Assembly (NCBI GenBank): GCA_002315765.1
Contig: DCIE01000049.1
Coordinates: 607-13,406, forward strand
Source: Ruminococcaceae bacterium UBA1734
Lineage (GTDB): Bacteria; Bacillota; Clostridia; Oscillospirales; Acutalibacteraceae
Direction of reading: 5' to 3'
DNA: 12,800 nucleotides
Made by a program: the position numbers and the translations under genes. Under the pieces are notes generated by a model that saw only the letters and a list, made by a program, of their open reading frames with translations, had not been told where the DNA came from and searched no databases. Positions 1-6,804 of this stretch are shown here, one piece after another (position 1 is the stretch's first letter; the number at the start of each line of letters is the position of its first letter).

Positions 1-37
1 GGCTACCAACCGGAGAAGGCTTTTTTGTAGTAACGAA

Positions 38-72
38 AATCCCAACCACCCGTTTGACGGGTGATTGGGATT
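38..72 (-). terminator. Rho-independent terminator of the decarboxylase operon
   Basis: It lies about 40 bases past the oadA stop codon. Read on the minus strand, a 15-bp stem (outer arm AATCCCAA, inner arm CACCCG) closes a 5-base loop and is followed by TTTTCGTT. The one imperfect position is a U-G wobble in minus-strand RNA but an A-C mismatch in plus-strand RNA, which fits minus-strand use. The T tract is short and broken. A weaker 5-bp hairpin (ACTGT/ACAGT, 76-90) precedes it. Confidence 0.8.
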
Positions 73-113
73 AGAACTGTTTTTCACAGTCGCTTTTCAT
101 TGTTTTGTATTAA

Positions 114-1544
114 TTATTCCGAAATGTCTTCAACGATTAATTCTCTTACGCCGTTTGTATTTGTCGGTGCAGGAGTAGTTTCGGCCTTTTTCTCACCGTC
201 TCGGTAAGCAAAGAACTTTTCGGCAACAGCAGGGAAGAGTGCGTAGCTTAGTACATCTTCTTCACTTTTTCCAATGCCCTTGTCCTTCATTTCTTTGGCA
301 TATTTTTGAAGCTCCGGCTCAAGCAGGTCGGCAGGACGGCAGGTAATAACCTCATCATCTCCGATGGCTTTCTTTCTGACCTCCTCGTTAACCGGTGCCG
401 GTAATTTGCCGTATTCGCCGCGAAGAAGAGCCTTTGATTCCTTAGGAACCATTTTGTAGCGTTCGCCTGAAATTACATTCATAACAGCCTGAGTACCGAC
501 AATTTGGCTTGTGGGAGTTACAAGCGGAGGATAACCGAAGTCCTTACGAACTCTCGGAACCTCAGCCAAAACATCATAGTATTTATCTTCCTTACCGGCT
601 TGTTTTAACTGTGAAATAGTGTTGGAAAGCATACCGCCGGGAACCTGATAAATAAGTGTTTTTGCATCTACACTTAACACCTTCGGGTCAAGAATTCCCT
701 GCTCTTTAAGTTTATTTGCAACACCTCTGAAATGGGTTGCAACATCGCTTAATTTTGAAAGGTCAAGACCGGTATCTCTTTCGGTGCCTTTAAGGGTGGC
801 AACAAGTGCTTCGGTGGCAGGGTTTGAGGTACCGTTTGCAAGTGGAGAAAGTGCGGTATCAACAATATCAACACCGGCTTGTGCTGCCATTAAATATGTC
901 ATATCGCCTGTGCCGGTTGTGTTGTGAGTATGAAGGTGAATCGGCACCTTAACGCTTTCCTTTAACTTCTTAACAAGAGAGTAAGCATCATAGGGAAGCA
1001 AAAGGTTTGCCATATCCTTAATACAAATGGTATCGGCGCCCATATTTTCAAGAGTCTTTGCAAGATTTACAAAGTATTCCTCATTGTGAACAGGGCTTTG
1101 GGTGTAACTTATTGCAGTTTCACATATACCGCCGTATGCCTTACAGGATTTAACTGCCTGTTCAAGGTTACGGGGGTCATTAAGAGCATCAAAAATACGG
1201 ATGACATCAATACCGTTTTCAATTGACTTCTTAACAAAAGCATCAACAACATCGTCAGAATAATGCTTGTAGCCTAAAATGTTTTGACCGCGGAAAAGCA
1301 TTTGAAGTTTAGTGTTTGGCATATGCTTTTTAATGGTGCGAAGTCTCTCCCAAGGGTCTTCATTTAAGAATCTCATACAGGAGTCAAATGTAGCACCGCC
1401 CCAACATTCAACCGACCAATAGCCGATTTTATCTAAGTCTTCAAGGGCAGGAATCATATCTTCGATTCTCATTCTTGTGGCAGCCTGTGATTGGTGAGCA
1501 TCACGAAGAATGGTATCGGTAATGAGTAGTGGTTTATTTTCCAT
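114..1544 (-). CDS. oadA: Oxaloacetate decarboxylase alpha subunit (carboxyltransferase, no biotin domain)
   Basis: This 476-aa cytoplasmic subunit should move the carboxyl group of oxaloacetate to biotin on the separate carrier encoded upstream, releasing pyruvate. The DRE-TIM barrel opens with DTILRDAHQS (residues 10-19). The metal site of the family is visible: D15, K176 in IKDMANLL (the usually carboxylated lysine), and H205/H207 in HLHTHNT. A conserved PYC/OADA domain follows to about residue 450. The protein ends in a short Thr/Pro/Asn linker with no biotinyl domain, so it is shorter than the roughly 590-aa fused OadA type. The ATG has GGAGG 8 bases upstream, lying in the 15-base gap after oadB. 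It is the last gene of the operon. A pyruvate carboxylase B-subunit role is possible from sequence alone, but the neighbouring beta and gamma subunits favour the sodium-pumping decarboxylase. Confidence 0.93.
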   Translation of the reverse strand: MENKPLLITDTILRDAHQSQAATRMRIEDMIPALEDLDKIGYWSVECWGGATFDSCMRFLNEDPWERLRTIKKHMPNTKLQMLFRGQNILGYKHYSDDVVDAFVKKSIENGIDVIRIFDALNDPRNLEQAVKSCKAYGGICETAISYTQSPVHNEEYFVNLAKTLENMGADTICIKDMANLLLPYDAYSLVKKLKESVKVPIHLHTHNTTGTGDMTYLMAAQAGVDIVDTALSPLANGTSNPATEALVATLKGTERDTGLDLSKLSDVATHFRGVANKLKEQGILDPKVLSVDAKTLIYQVPGGMLSNTISQLKQAGKEDKYYDVLAEVPRVRKDFGYPPLVTPTSQIVGTQAVMNVISGERYKMVPKESKALLRGEYGKLPAPVNEEVRKKAIGDDEVITCRPADLLEPELQKYAKEMKDKGIGKSEEDVLSYALFPAVAEKFFAYRDGEKKAETTPAPTNTNGVRELIVEDISE

Positions 1545-1559
1545 TTAAAAATCCTCCAA

Positions 1560-2759
1560 TTAACCGAAAATGGAAATCAATACACCTGCGGCGATAGCCG
1601 AACCGATAACTCCGGCAACATTCGGTCCCATAGCGTGCATAAGAAGGAAATTTGACGGATTTTCTTTTTGTCCCACACTTTGTGAAACACGAGCAGCCAT
1701 AGGAACGGCTGAAACACCGGCAGAACCGATAAGGGGATTGATTTTGTTTTTTGTAAATAAGTTCATCAACTTCGCAAGAAGCACACCGCCGGCAGTACCC
1801 AAACCGAAAGCCACAATACCCATAGCAAGAATTTTGAGGGTTTGGAGATTTAGGAAGGCTTCGGCAGTAGCGGTAGCACCAACCGAGATACCAAGGAATA
1901 TTGTAACAATATTCATAAGCTCGTTTTGGGCTGTTTTGCAAAGTCTCTCGCAAACGCCTGACTCTTTCCAAAGGTTACCCAGCATTAAGCAACCTACAAG
2001 CGGAGTGGCAGATGGAACTAAAAGCGATACTATTATTGTAACCGCAATGGGGAAGATTATTTTTTCGGTTTTATTAACCTGACGAAGGGGTTTCATAACT
2101 ATTTGGCGTTCTTTTTTAGTGGTTAAAAGCTTCATAATAGGTGGCTGAATAACCGGAACAAGAGCCATATATGAATATGCGGCAACAGCGATAGGGCCTA
2201 AAAGATTGGGGTAAAGTCTTGAGGTTGTATAAATAGCGGTAGGACCGTCGGCACCACCGATGATACCGATAGAAGCGGCTGCTTCTGCGGGGAATTTAAG
2301 ATAAATGCAACCGATAAATGTAGCAAAAATACCAACCTGTGCGGCGGCACCTAATAAAAGAGATTTCGGATTGGAAATAAGCGGACCGAAGTCGGTCATA
2401 GCACCGATTCCAACGAAAATAAGACAAGGATACAGACAGGTTTTAACACCGATATAAAGAATATCAAGCAAACCGCCTTCGTGCATTATTGTGCCGTAGC
2501 CTATTTTGCCTGCCATAAATTGACGCCAAAGCTCGGTGTGATACATGGCATCGCTTCCGGTGAAGGCAGTAAGGTTTGTAAGCAACATACCGAAAGCAAT
2601 ACCTACTAAAAGCAATGGCTCAAACTGTTTCTTTATTCCCAGATATAAAAGCAATAACGAAACAAGAATCATAACAAGCGATTTCCAGTTTTCACCGAAA
2701 TTGCCGAAAAGCTGGTATGCACCGGTTGTTTTGGCAAAATTGATTATTTGTTCTAACAT
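1560..2759 (-). CDS. oadB: Na+-translocating decarboxylase beta subunit (membrane carboxybiotin decarboxylase)
   Basis: This 399-aa polytopic membrane protein of the OadB/GcdB/MmdB family should decarboxylate carboxybiotin and use the energy to export Na+. Family hallmarks are the GGADGPTAIY motif at residues 168-177, whose D171 corresponds to the essential sodium-site aspartate, and a Gly/Ala-rich C-terminal half with SAVPMAARVSQ and HAMGPNVAGVIGSA. Many hydrophobic helices span about residues 28-395, and the length is typical. The ATG is preceded by AGGAG with 9 bases between, and the gene starts 16 bases after the biotin carrier stop. The beta subunit alone does not distinguish oxaloacetate, methylmalonyl-CoA and glutaconyl-CoA decarboxylases; that assignment rests on the alpha subunit. 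Confidence 0.94.
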   Translation of the reverse strand: MLEQIINFAKTTGAYQLFGNFGENWKSLVMILVSLLLLYLGIKKQFEPLLLVGIAFGMLLTNLTAFTGSDAMYHTELWRQFMAGKIGYGTIMHEGGLLDILYIGVKTCLYPCLIFVGIGAMTDFGPLISNPKSLLLGAAAQVGIFATFIGCIYLKFPAEAAASIGIIGGADGPTAIYTTSRLYPNLLGPIAVAAYSYMALVPVIQPPIMKLLTTKKERQIVMKPLRQVNKTEKIIFPIAVTIIVSLLVPSATPLVGCLMLGNLWKESGVCERLCKTAQNELMNIVTIFLGISVGATATAEAFLNLQTLKILAMGIVAFGLGTAGGVLLAKLMNLFTKNKINPLIGSAGVSAVPMAARVSQSVGQKENPSNFLLMHAMGPNVAGVIGSAIAAGVLISIFG

Positions 2760-2775
2760 TTTCTTTTTCTCCTAA

Positions 2776-3111
2776 TCAGCCGATAACACAAAGAACGGCA
2801 CCTGTTTCAACCGTGCCACCCTTTGTAACATTGATGGACTTAACTGTTCCGTCGCATGGAGCCATAATCTCATTTTCCATCTTCATAGCTTCAAGAATTA
2901 ATAATACATCGCCTTTTTTAACAGATGCACCGTTTTGTACCTTAACATCAAGAATGTTTCCCGGCATCGGAGCAACAACAGACTCACCGGCACCACCGGC
3001 AACAGGAGCAGCGGCAGGTGCAGCAGGAGCTGATTTAACCTGAGAAGCATCAATGGCTTCAAGTGTGATTTCGTAAGCGGTTCCGTTTACGGTAACTTTG
3101 TACTGTTTCAT
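2776..3111 (-). CDS. Biotin carboxyl carrier subunit of the Na+ decarboxylase
   Basis: This 111-aa protein carries the biotin that shuttles CO2 between the alpha and beta subunits. It has a short N-terminal segment (1-26), a flexible Ala/Pro/Gly linker (27-43) and a biotinyl domain (about 45-111). The biotinylation motif is EAMKMEN, with K77 as the target lysine and the canonical Met on each side. The VVAPMPGNI strand and the GTVETGAVLCVIG end complete the barrel. It resembles GcdC/MmdC-type stand-alone carriers and supplies the domain missing from oadA. The SD is AGAGGT before the ATG, and the gap to the gamma subunit is 20 bases. A biotin ligase is needed in trans and is not in this window. 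Confidence 0.93.
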   Translation of the reverse strand: MKQYKVTVNGTAYEITLEAIDASQVKSAPAAPAAAPVAGGAGESVVAPMPGNILDVKVQNGASVKKGDVLLILEAMKMENEIMAPCDGTVKSINVTKGGTVETGAVLCVIG

Positions 3112-3131
3112 AATTTTTTACCTCTTTATAA

Positions 3132-3398
3132 TTATAATTTTTTAAATGATATTACGCGAATGGCGGAAACATCAGTTCCCATATCCTCTGCACAGGCAGC
3201 GGTAACCGCCGCAATTATTTCCTGTCTGTTAGCCACCGCGGCAACAGGAGCAGGAGTTGGAACCGTTGCAATATTATTGCTTGATTCCTTGGAGCCGATA
3301 TTGCAGAAAAGACTTACGATTTTGCAAAGAATAATTATGCAAATAAGTCCTACAAATACAGTACCGATTCCCATACATACAACAAATGCATTGCTCAT
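3132..3398 (-). CDS. oadG: Small membrane subunit (OadG/gamma-type) of the Na+ decarboxylase
   Basis: This 88-aa protein has one transmembrane helix (about residues 5-31), a Pro/Ala linker (47-56) and a soluble C-terminal tail, the layout of OadG and MmdD subunits that anchor and assemble the complex. Similarity in this family is weak, so the call relies on size, topology and position as first gene of the operon. The start is the ATG at 3398, which has GGGAGGTG 8 bases upstream. An upstream in-frame ATG at 3533 would give 133 aa but lies beyond the promoter at 3468-3496 and has no SD. The C-terminal tail (about 58-88) has no motif I recognise. Confidence 0.8.
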   Translation of the reverse strand: MSNAFVVCMGIGTVFVGLICIIILCKIVSLFCNIGSKESSNNIATVPTPAPVAAVANRQEIIAAVTAACAEDMGTDVSAIRVISFKKL

Positions 3399-3467
3399 TA
3401 AATTGCACCTCCCATTAAGGCAATTAATATATAAGTTGAGAAATTCCCAAATTTGCCCATTAAACAT

Positions 3468-3496
3468 ATTATACATTAGAAAAGTCAATAGGTCAA
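3468..3496 (-). promoter_or_regulatory. SigmaA-type promoter of the oad operon
   Basis: On the minus strand the sequence reads TTGACC, 17 bases, TATAAT. This puts transcription start near 3461 and gives a 5' UTR of about 60 bases before oadG. It is arranged divergently from the trpXYZ promoter, with about 60 bases between the -35 boxes. No operator was recognised. Confidence 0.8.
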
Positions 3497-3555
3497 GTAA
3501 TGTTTTAATAATATTTTGCCTAATTTTCGTCAAAATATTTCCAATTAAAAAAACA

Positions 3556-3584
3556 TTGACAAAAATGGCATCGGATGATATAAT
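3556..3584 (+). promoter_or_regulatory. trpX: SigmaA promoter of the T-box/trpXYZ transcript, with extended -10
   Basis: A perfect TTGACA (3556-3561) is followed by 17 bases and a perfect TATAAT (3579-3584). TGA directly before the -10 makes a TGn extended -10. Expected start is near 3591, just before stem I of the T-box. Such a strong promoter fits control by attenuation rather than by initiation. Confidence 0.9.
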
Positions 3585-3597
3585 AGCCGTATCATAA

Positions 3598-3862
3598 ATA
3601 AACCTATGATTAAGAGTAGTAACTTAAATGTTTGCTTTTTCAGAGAGTTGTCGGCGGTGGAATGACAATACTGCGAGTTTAAGTGAATGGACTTATGAGG
3701 GCGACCGAAAGCATATATATTATATGTCAGTAGCAGTCGACGGAGGGCACCCGTTAAAGTGCGACTTGTATGTTAGTACAAGGTTGAGTGGATGATTTGT
3801 TCATCAATATAGGGTGGTACCGCAGGATTAAAGTCTTGTCCCTTTTGGGATGGGGCTTTTTT
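3598..3862 (+). promoter_or_regulatory. T-box riboswitch, tryptophan specifier (UGG)
   Basis: This leader RNA senses uncharged tRNA and controls readthrough into trpXYZ. The signature T-box AATATAGGGTGGTACCGCAGG is at 3806-3826. Stem I can be folded by hand: the specifier loop has AGUA (3618-3621) opposite GAA (3685-3687), a loop E pair flush against helix ACUUAAA (3622-3628)/UUUAAGU (3678-3684). Directly after GAA comes UGG (3688-3690), then A, so the codon reads tryptophan. The apical part is UUGUC (3648-3652)/GACAA (3664-3668), enclosing the GGUGGAA element. A stem IIA/B pseudoknot (ACGG/CCGU with GCAC/GUGC) and stem III CUUGUA/UACAAG (3765-3782) follow. CCC at 3840-3842 can pair with GGG 3812-3814 (antiterminator) or GGG 3847-3849 (terminator). 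The Trp assignment matches the downstream importer. Confidence 0.95.
3833..3862 (+). terminator. T-box terminator hairpin
   Basis: GTCTTGTCCC (3833-3842) pairs with GGGATGGGGC (3847-3856) over a TTTT loop, then comes a run of six Ts. Four of the ten pairs are G-U wobbles, leaving the hairpin weak enough for the antiterminator to compete. It should end transcription when tRNA-Trp is charged. Confidence 0.9.
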
Positions 3863-3886
3863 GTTTTTTAAAAGGATGATGATTTT

Positions 3887-3931
3887 ATGTATTTATTAAC
3901 TAAACGATGGCGACTTTTTAACATTCGCTGA
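3887..3931 (+). CDS. Possible 14-codon leader ORF containing one Trp codon
   Basis: This ORF lies between the T-box terminator and trpX and encodes MYLLTKRWRLFNIR. AAGGA lies 10 bases upstream of the ATG, a slightly long but usable spacing. Its single UGG codon is number 8, while the three following transporter genes have none. Bases 3914-3920 (CTTTTTA), just after that codon, can pair with 3953-3959 (TAAAAAG), which touches the trpX ribosome site (AGAGGT, 3958-3963). This pairing is AU-rich and weak. The ORF may be a chance reading frame; translation is not shown by the sequence. Confidence 0.25.
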   Translation: MYLLTKRWRLFNIR

Positions 3932-3971
3932 TAAAAATTATTTAAAATTATATAAAAAGAGGTAGATTATC

Positions 3972-4937
3972 ATGAAAAAAACATTATCAGTAGCATTGGT
4001 TATTACAATTATTCTTTCCTGCATCAGTTTACTTGCAGGTTGCGGTTCGGAAAAACCCACCATCGGTATTATTCAGTTCGGAACACACGAGTCCTTAAAT
4101 AACTGTTATGACGGCATTATGAATGGCTTAAATGGGAAAATCAATTTAGACGATTATAATGTAGAATATGTAAACAGCAATTTCAGTGCCGAAACTTCAC
4201 TCTCTCAGGCAAATAAACTTGTAAATTCAAAGGCAAAGGTTATAATTGCAATTGCAACTCCTTCTGCTATTGCCGCTGCAAATGCCGCAACAGGTAAGGA
4301 CATACCGGTTGTTTACTGTGCCGTAACCGATGCTTCACAGGTTGCAAACTTTGATAATATGACCGGAACAAGCGATATTCCCGACTTTGATGCACAACTT
4401 AAGTTGGTTTCTGCGTTCTTTAATAAGACCGATGTTAAAATCGGCGTTTTATCCTCAACCGAGGAATCAAGCGATGAAATCCAGATTGAAAATCTAAAGA
4501 ATTCCGCTAAAAACTATAACGGTATGGAGATTGTGGTTGAGAAGGTTTCGGATATTACAACAATTGATGCTAAAACAAATACTTTGGTATCAAAGGGAAT
4601 TGATTGCATTGTAAATCTTCTTGACAGCACTATTGTCGGAAAGCTTCAAAACATTTTGGCAATTACCGATAAAGCAGGTATACCTGTATTCGGCAGTGAA
4701 ATTGAGCAGGTTAAGAGTGGATGCCTTGCAGCAGCTTCCATAGATTATATCACTGTCGGAAAACTTGCAGGTGAACAGGCTGTGGAAATTTTAGGAGGTA
4801 AGAGTGCAAACGATGTAGAAGAAAAGACAATGGAAAATGAAACATATCTCTGCTATAACTCCGATTCCCTAAAGAAGTTTTCAAAGCTCGTTCTTCCTAC
4901 AACAATCGAAAATCTTACAAATGTTAAAGATAATTAA
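3972..4937 (+). CDS. trpX: Tryptophan ABC transporter substrate-binding lipoprotein
   Basis: This 321-aa extracellular lipoprotein should capture the substrate for the TrpYZ importer. It has a lipoprotein signal peptide with a Lys-rich start, a hydrophobic stretch (5-20) and lipobox LLAGC, giving C24 as the lipidated cysteine. The mature part reads TIGIIQFGTHESLNNCYDG and VNSKAKVIIAIATPSAIAAA, typical of the ABC substrate-binding family of PF04392 type. The ATG has AGAGGT 8 bases upstream. Specificity for tryptophan is inferred from the Trp T-box and from the known T-box-controlled trpXYZ group in Firmicutes, not from binding residues. The protein contains no tryptophan, unusual because binding proteins for aromatic ligands often use Trp in the pocket. 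Confidence 0.9.
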   Translation: MKKTLSVALVITIILSCISLLAGCGSEKPTIGIIQFGTHESLNNCYDGIMNGLNGKINLDDYNVEYVNSNFSAETSLSQANKLVNSKAKVIIAIATPSAIAAANAATGKDIPVVYCAVTDASQVANFDNMTGTSDIPDFDAQLKLVSAFFNKTDVKIGVLSSTEESSDEIQIENLKNSAKNYNGMEIVVEKVSDITTIDAKTNTLVSKGIDCIVNLLDSTIVGKLQNILAITDKAGIPVFGSEIEQVKSGCLAAASIDYITVGKLAGEQAVEILGGKSANDVEEKTMENETYLCYNSDSLKKFSKLVLPTTIENLTNVKDN

Positions 4938-4969
4938 AAGACTGATTTAAAGCAAAATTATACTAATTT

Positions 4970-5004
4970 GAAATATAAATCGCTTAACAGGTGGTTTATA
5001 TTTC
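4970..5004 (+). other. Intercistronic hairpin between trpX and trpY
   Basis: GAAATATAAA (4970-4979) and TTTATATTTC (4995-5004) are perfect reverse complements, and the stem extends inward by a U-G and a C-G pair to 12 bp around an 11-base loop. It sits in the 97-base gap between trpX and trpY and is followed by ATTTTG, not a clean T run. It may protect the trpX 3' end or partly end transcription, so that the binding protein exceeds the membrane parts. That role is inference. Confidence 0.6.
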
Positions 5005-5034
5005 ATTTTGTCTAAAGAAAGAAATGGTGATTGA

Positions 5035-5982
5035 ATGGATTTAATATTAAACACCGGAATTGACGGAATAAAATTGGGACTATGCTATGCCATTGTAGCT
5101 ATGGGAATGTATATTGCTTATTCCGTTTTAGACTTTCCGGATTTGACGGCTGACGGAAGTTTTCCCCTTGGAGGTGTTGTGGGAACGGCACTTATTTACA
5201 GGCTTGGACTAAATCCCGTTCTTGCTTTGATGGGTGGATTTGTTTTCGGCGCTATTGCCGGTGCGGTAACCGGAATATTGCATGTTAAGTTTAATATTAC
5301 AAAGCTTCTTTCAAGCATTATTACCATGACAGCTCTTCTGTCAATCACATTGGCACTGACAAAATTCCTCACAAAAACCGGTTATACAACGGTTAATTTT
5401 TCATATACCGCCAATGATTTTTCGGGACTTTTCAACAAGGGTGCCACTGTTCTTTCAAACGGAAAAATCATTTTAATTCTTGCAGTAATTGTGGTAGTAA
5501 TAAAAATTCTGCTTGATTTGTTTTTCTCCACAAAGTTGGGATTTATGCTGACTGCCACCGGAAATAATGAAAGTGTTGTTACTTCTCTCGGAAAGGATTG
5601 CGGATTTTATAAAGTTTTAGGGCTTTCCATTGCCAACGGTCTTATGGGCTTAAGCGGTGCTTTATATGCTCAGCTTACAAGAAACTACGATAATACCTGC
5701 GGTACGGGTAAGGTTGTTTTGGCACTGGCTTCGGTTATTATCGGTCTTGCACTGTTTTCAAAGGTTAAATTTGTTCGCCCCACCACCGCTGTAATCGTTG
5801 GCGGAATTATATATTCCCTTTGCCTAAACTATTTTACCATAATTGATTCAGACGGTACATATTTAAAGATAATGAATGCCGGATGCTTTGCCGTGATTTT
5901 GATTGTAAATAATTTTCTTAAAAGGAATAAAGTAAAAAACAGCAGAATACCTGTTAAAAAAGGCGGTGCCCTGAATGATTGA
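5035..5982 (+). CDS. trpY: Tryptophan ABC transporter permease
   Basis: This 315-aa polytopic membrane protein is the channel component of the importer. It has about eight or more hydrophobic segments between residues 10 and 295 and belongs to the branched-chain/ribose-type permease superfamily (PF02653). The N-terminal stretch SVLDFPDLTADGSFPLGGVV is typical of permeases paired with PF04392-type binding proteins. The loop FSTKLGFMLTATGNNESVV (about 175-193) resembles the cytoplasmic ATPase-contact loop of this superfamily. The start ATG has GGTGA only 4 bases upstream and a purine-rich AAAGAAAG further up, a modest ribosome site. The gene overlaps trpZ by 8 bases, implying coupled translation. 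It contains no Trp codon. Confidence 0.9.
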   Translation: MDLILNTGIDGIKLGLCYAIVAMGMYIAYSVLDFPDLTADGSFPLGGVVGTALIYRLGLNPVLALMGGFVFGAIAGAVTGILHVKFNITKLLSSIITMTALLSITLALTKFLTKTGYTTVNFSYTANDFSGLFNKGATVLSNGKIILILAVIVVVIKILLDLFFSTKLGFMLTATGNNESVVTSLGKDCGFYKVLGLSIANGLMGLSGALYAQLTRNYDNTCGTGKVVLALASVIIGLALFSKVKFVRPTTAVIVGGIIYSLCLNYFTIIDSDGTYLKIMNAGCFAVILIVNNFLKRNKVKNSRIPVKKGGALND

Positions 5983-6748
5983 ACTAAACAATATAGTAAA
6001 GAAATTTAACGAATCAACCGTTAATGAAACCACTATTTTTAACGACTTTAATTTTACGGTGAATAAAGGAGATTTTATTTCGGTTGTGGGTTCAAACGGT
6101 TCGGGTAAAACCACTCTTTTAAACCTGATTGCCGGAAGTATTCTTCCTACAATCGGCAGCATTTTGCTTGATGGAATTGATATTACAAAGCAAAAAGAAT
6201 TTATAAGAGCAAAGCGTATGAGCCGAGTTTTCCAAGACCCTTTTAAGGGAGTTGCTTCTAATATGACAATCGTGGAAAATTTAAGCCTTGCTGAGAATAA
6301 GGGTAAGCTGTACGGACTCACAAAGGGCGTATCAAAAAATAAGGTTGATTATTATAAGGAACTTGTTTCTTCAATAGGGTTGGGACTTGAGGATAAAATG
6401 AATGTGCCGATGGGAGTTTTGTCGGGAGGACAAAGACAGGCTGTTTCCCTTATTATGGCAACCCTTACACCTATTGATATTCTAATTCTTGATGAGCATA
6501 CTGCGGCTCTTGACCCCCATACAGCCGATACAATAATGGAAATTACCGACAAGATTGTAAAGGAAAAGAAATTAACATCCATTATGGTAACACATAACCT
6601 GAGATATGCCACCGAGTACGGAAACCGTCTTGTAATGATGGATAAGGGAAAGGTTATTATGGATAAATCGGGAGAAGAAAAGGTAAACACAAAAACAGAT
6701 GATATTTTATCCGTTTTCGTTGATATCAGTATTGAATGCGGTAACTAA
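5975..6748 (+). CDS. trpZ: Tryptophan ABC transporter ATP-binding protein
   Basis: This 257-aa cytoplasmic ATPase powers the TrpXY importer. All ABC motifs are intact: Walker A GSNGSGKTT (39-47), Q-loop VFQDP (85-89), signature LSGGQRQ (149-155), Walker B ILILDEHTAALDP (169-181) with catalytic E174, and H-loop MVTHNLR with H207. Its length is normal for a stand-alone subunit. The ATG lies inside the end of trpY with AAGGCGGTG upstream, so its translation is probably coupled. It is the last gene of the operon, one base before a strong terminator hairpin. No Trp codon is present. Confidence 0.92.
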   Translation: MIELNNIVKKFNESTVNETTIFNDFNFTVNKGDFISVVGSNGSGKTTLLNLIAGSILPTIGSILLDGIDITKQKEFIRAKRMSRVFQDPFKGVASNMTIVENLSLAENKGKLYGLTKGVSKNKVDYYKELVSSIGLGLEDKMNVPMGVLSGGQRQAVSLIMATLTPIDILILDEHTAALDPHTADTIMEITDKIVKEKKLTSIMVTHNLRYATEYGNRLVMMDKGKVIMDKSGEEKVNTKTDDILSVFVDISIECGN

Positions 6749-6787
6749 AAAAGCAAGGGATGATACTTAAAATCGTCCCTTGCTTTT
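6749..6787 (+). terminator. Strong terminator after trpZ
   Basis: AAAAGCAAGGGATGAT (6749-6764) pairs with ATCGTCCCTTGCTTTT (6772-6787) in a 16-bp stem around a 7-base loop, and the right arm supplies the T tract. The one non-Watson-Crick pair is U-G on the plus strand and A-C on the minus strand. The A-rich left arm could also give a T tail on the minus strand, so it may work in both directions for the convergent gene ending at 6805. Confidence 0.9.
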
Positions 6788-6804
6788 GTGTATGAAGTAT
6801 TTAA

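Noticed and set aside
11..27. GGAGAAGGC followed by six Ts as a plus-strand terminator end
   Set aside because: It looks like the right arm and T tail of a terminator, but the matching left arm is not within the window, so it cannot be supported.
1534..1971. 145-aa minus-strand frame rich in Cys, Arg and Tyr
   Set aside because: It lies wholly within oadB and the oadB-oadA junction in another frame, has no SD, and its odd composition is that of an out-of-frame reading of a conserved gene.
3399..3533. Longer oadG with start at 3533
   Set aside because: The start lies upstream of the promoter at 3468-3496, has no SD, and adds 45 residues unlike the family; the ATG at 3398 has a near-perfect SD.
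3160..3597. 145-aa plus-strand frame
   Set aside because: It is antisense to oadG and runs through the divergent promoters; there is no SD, and the composition is that of a shadow frame.
3685..3690. Glu (GAA) or Met (AUG) as the T-box specifier codon
   Set aside because: GAA is the loop E partner of AGUA next to the upper helix, and AUG would straddle it. UGG is the codon directly after the motif and matches a Trp transporter downstream.
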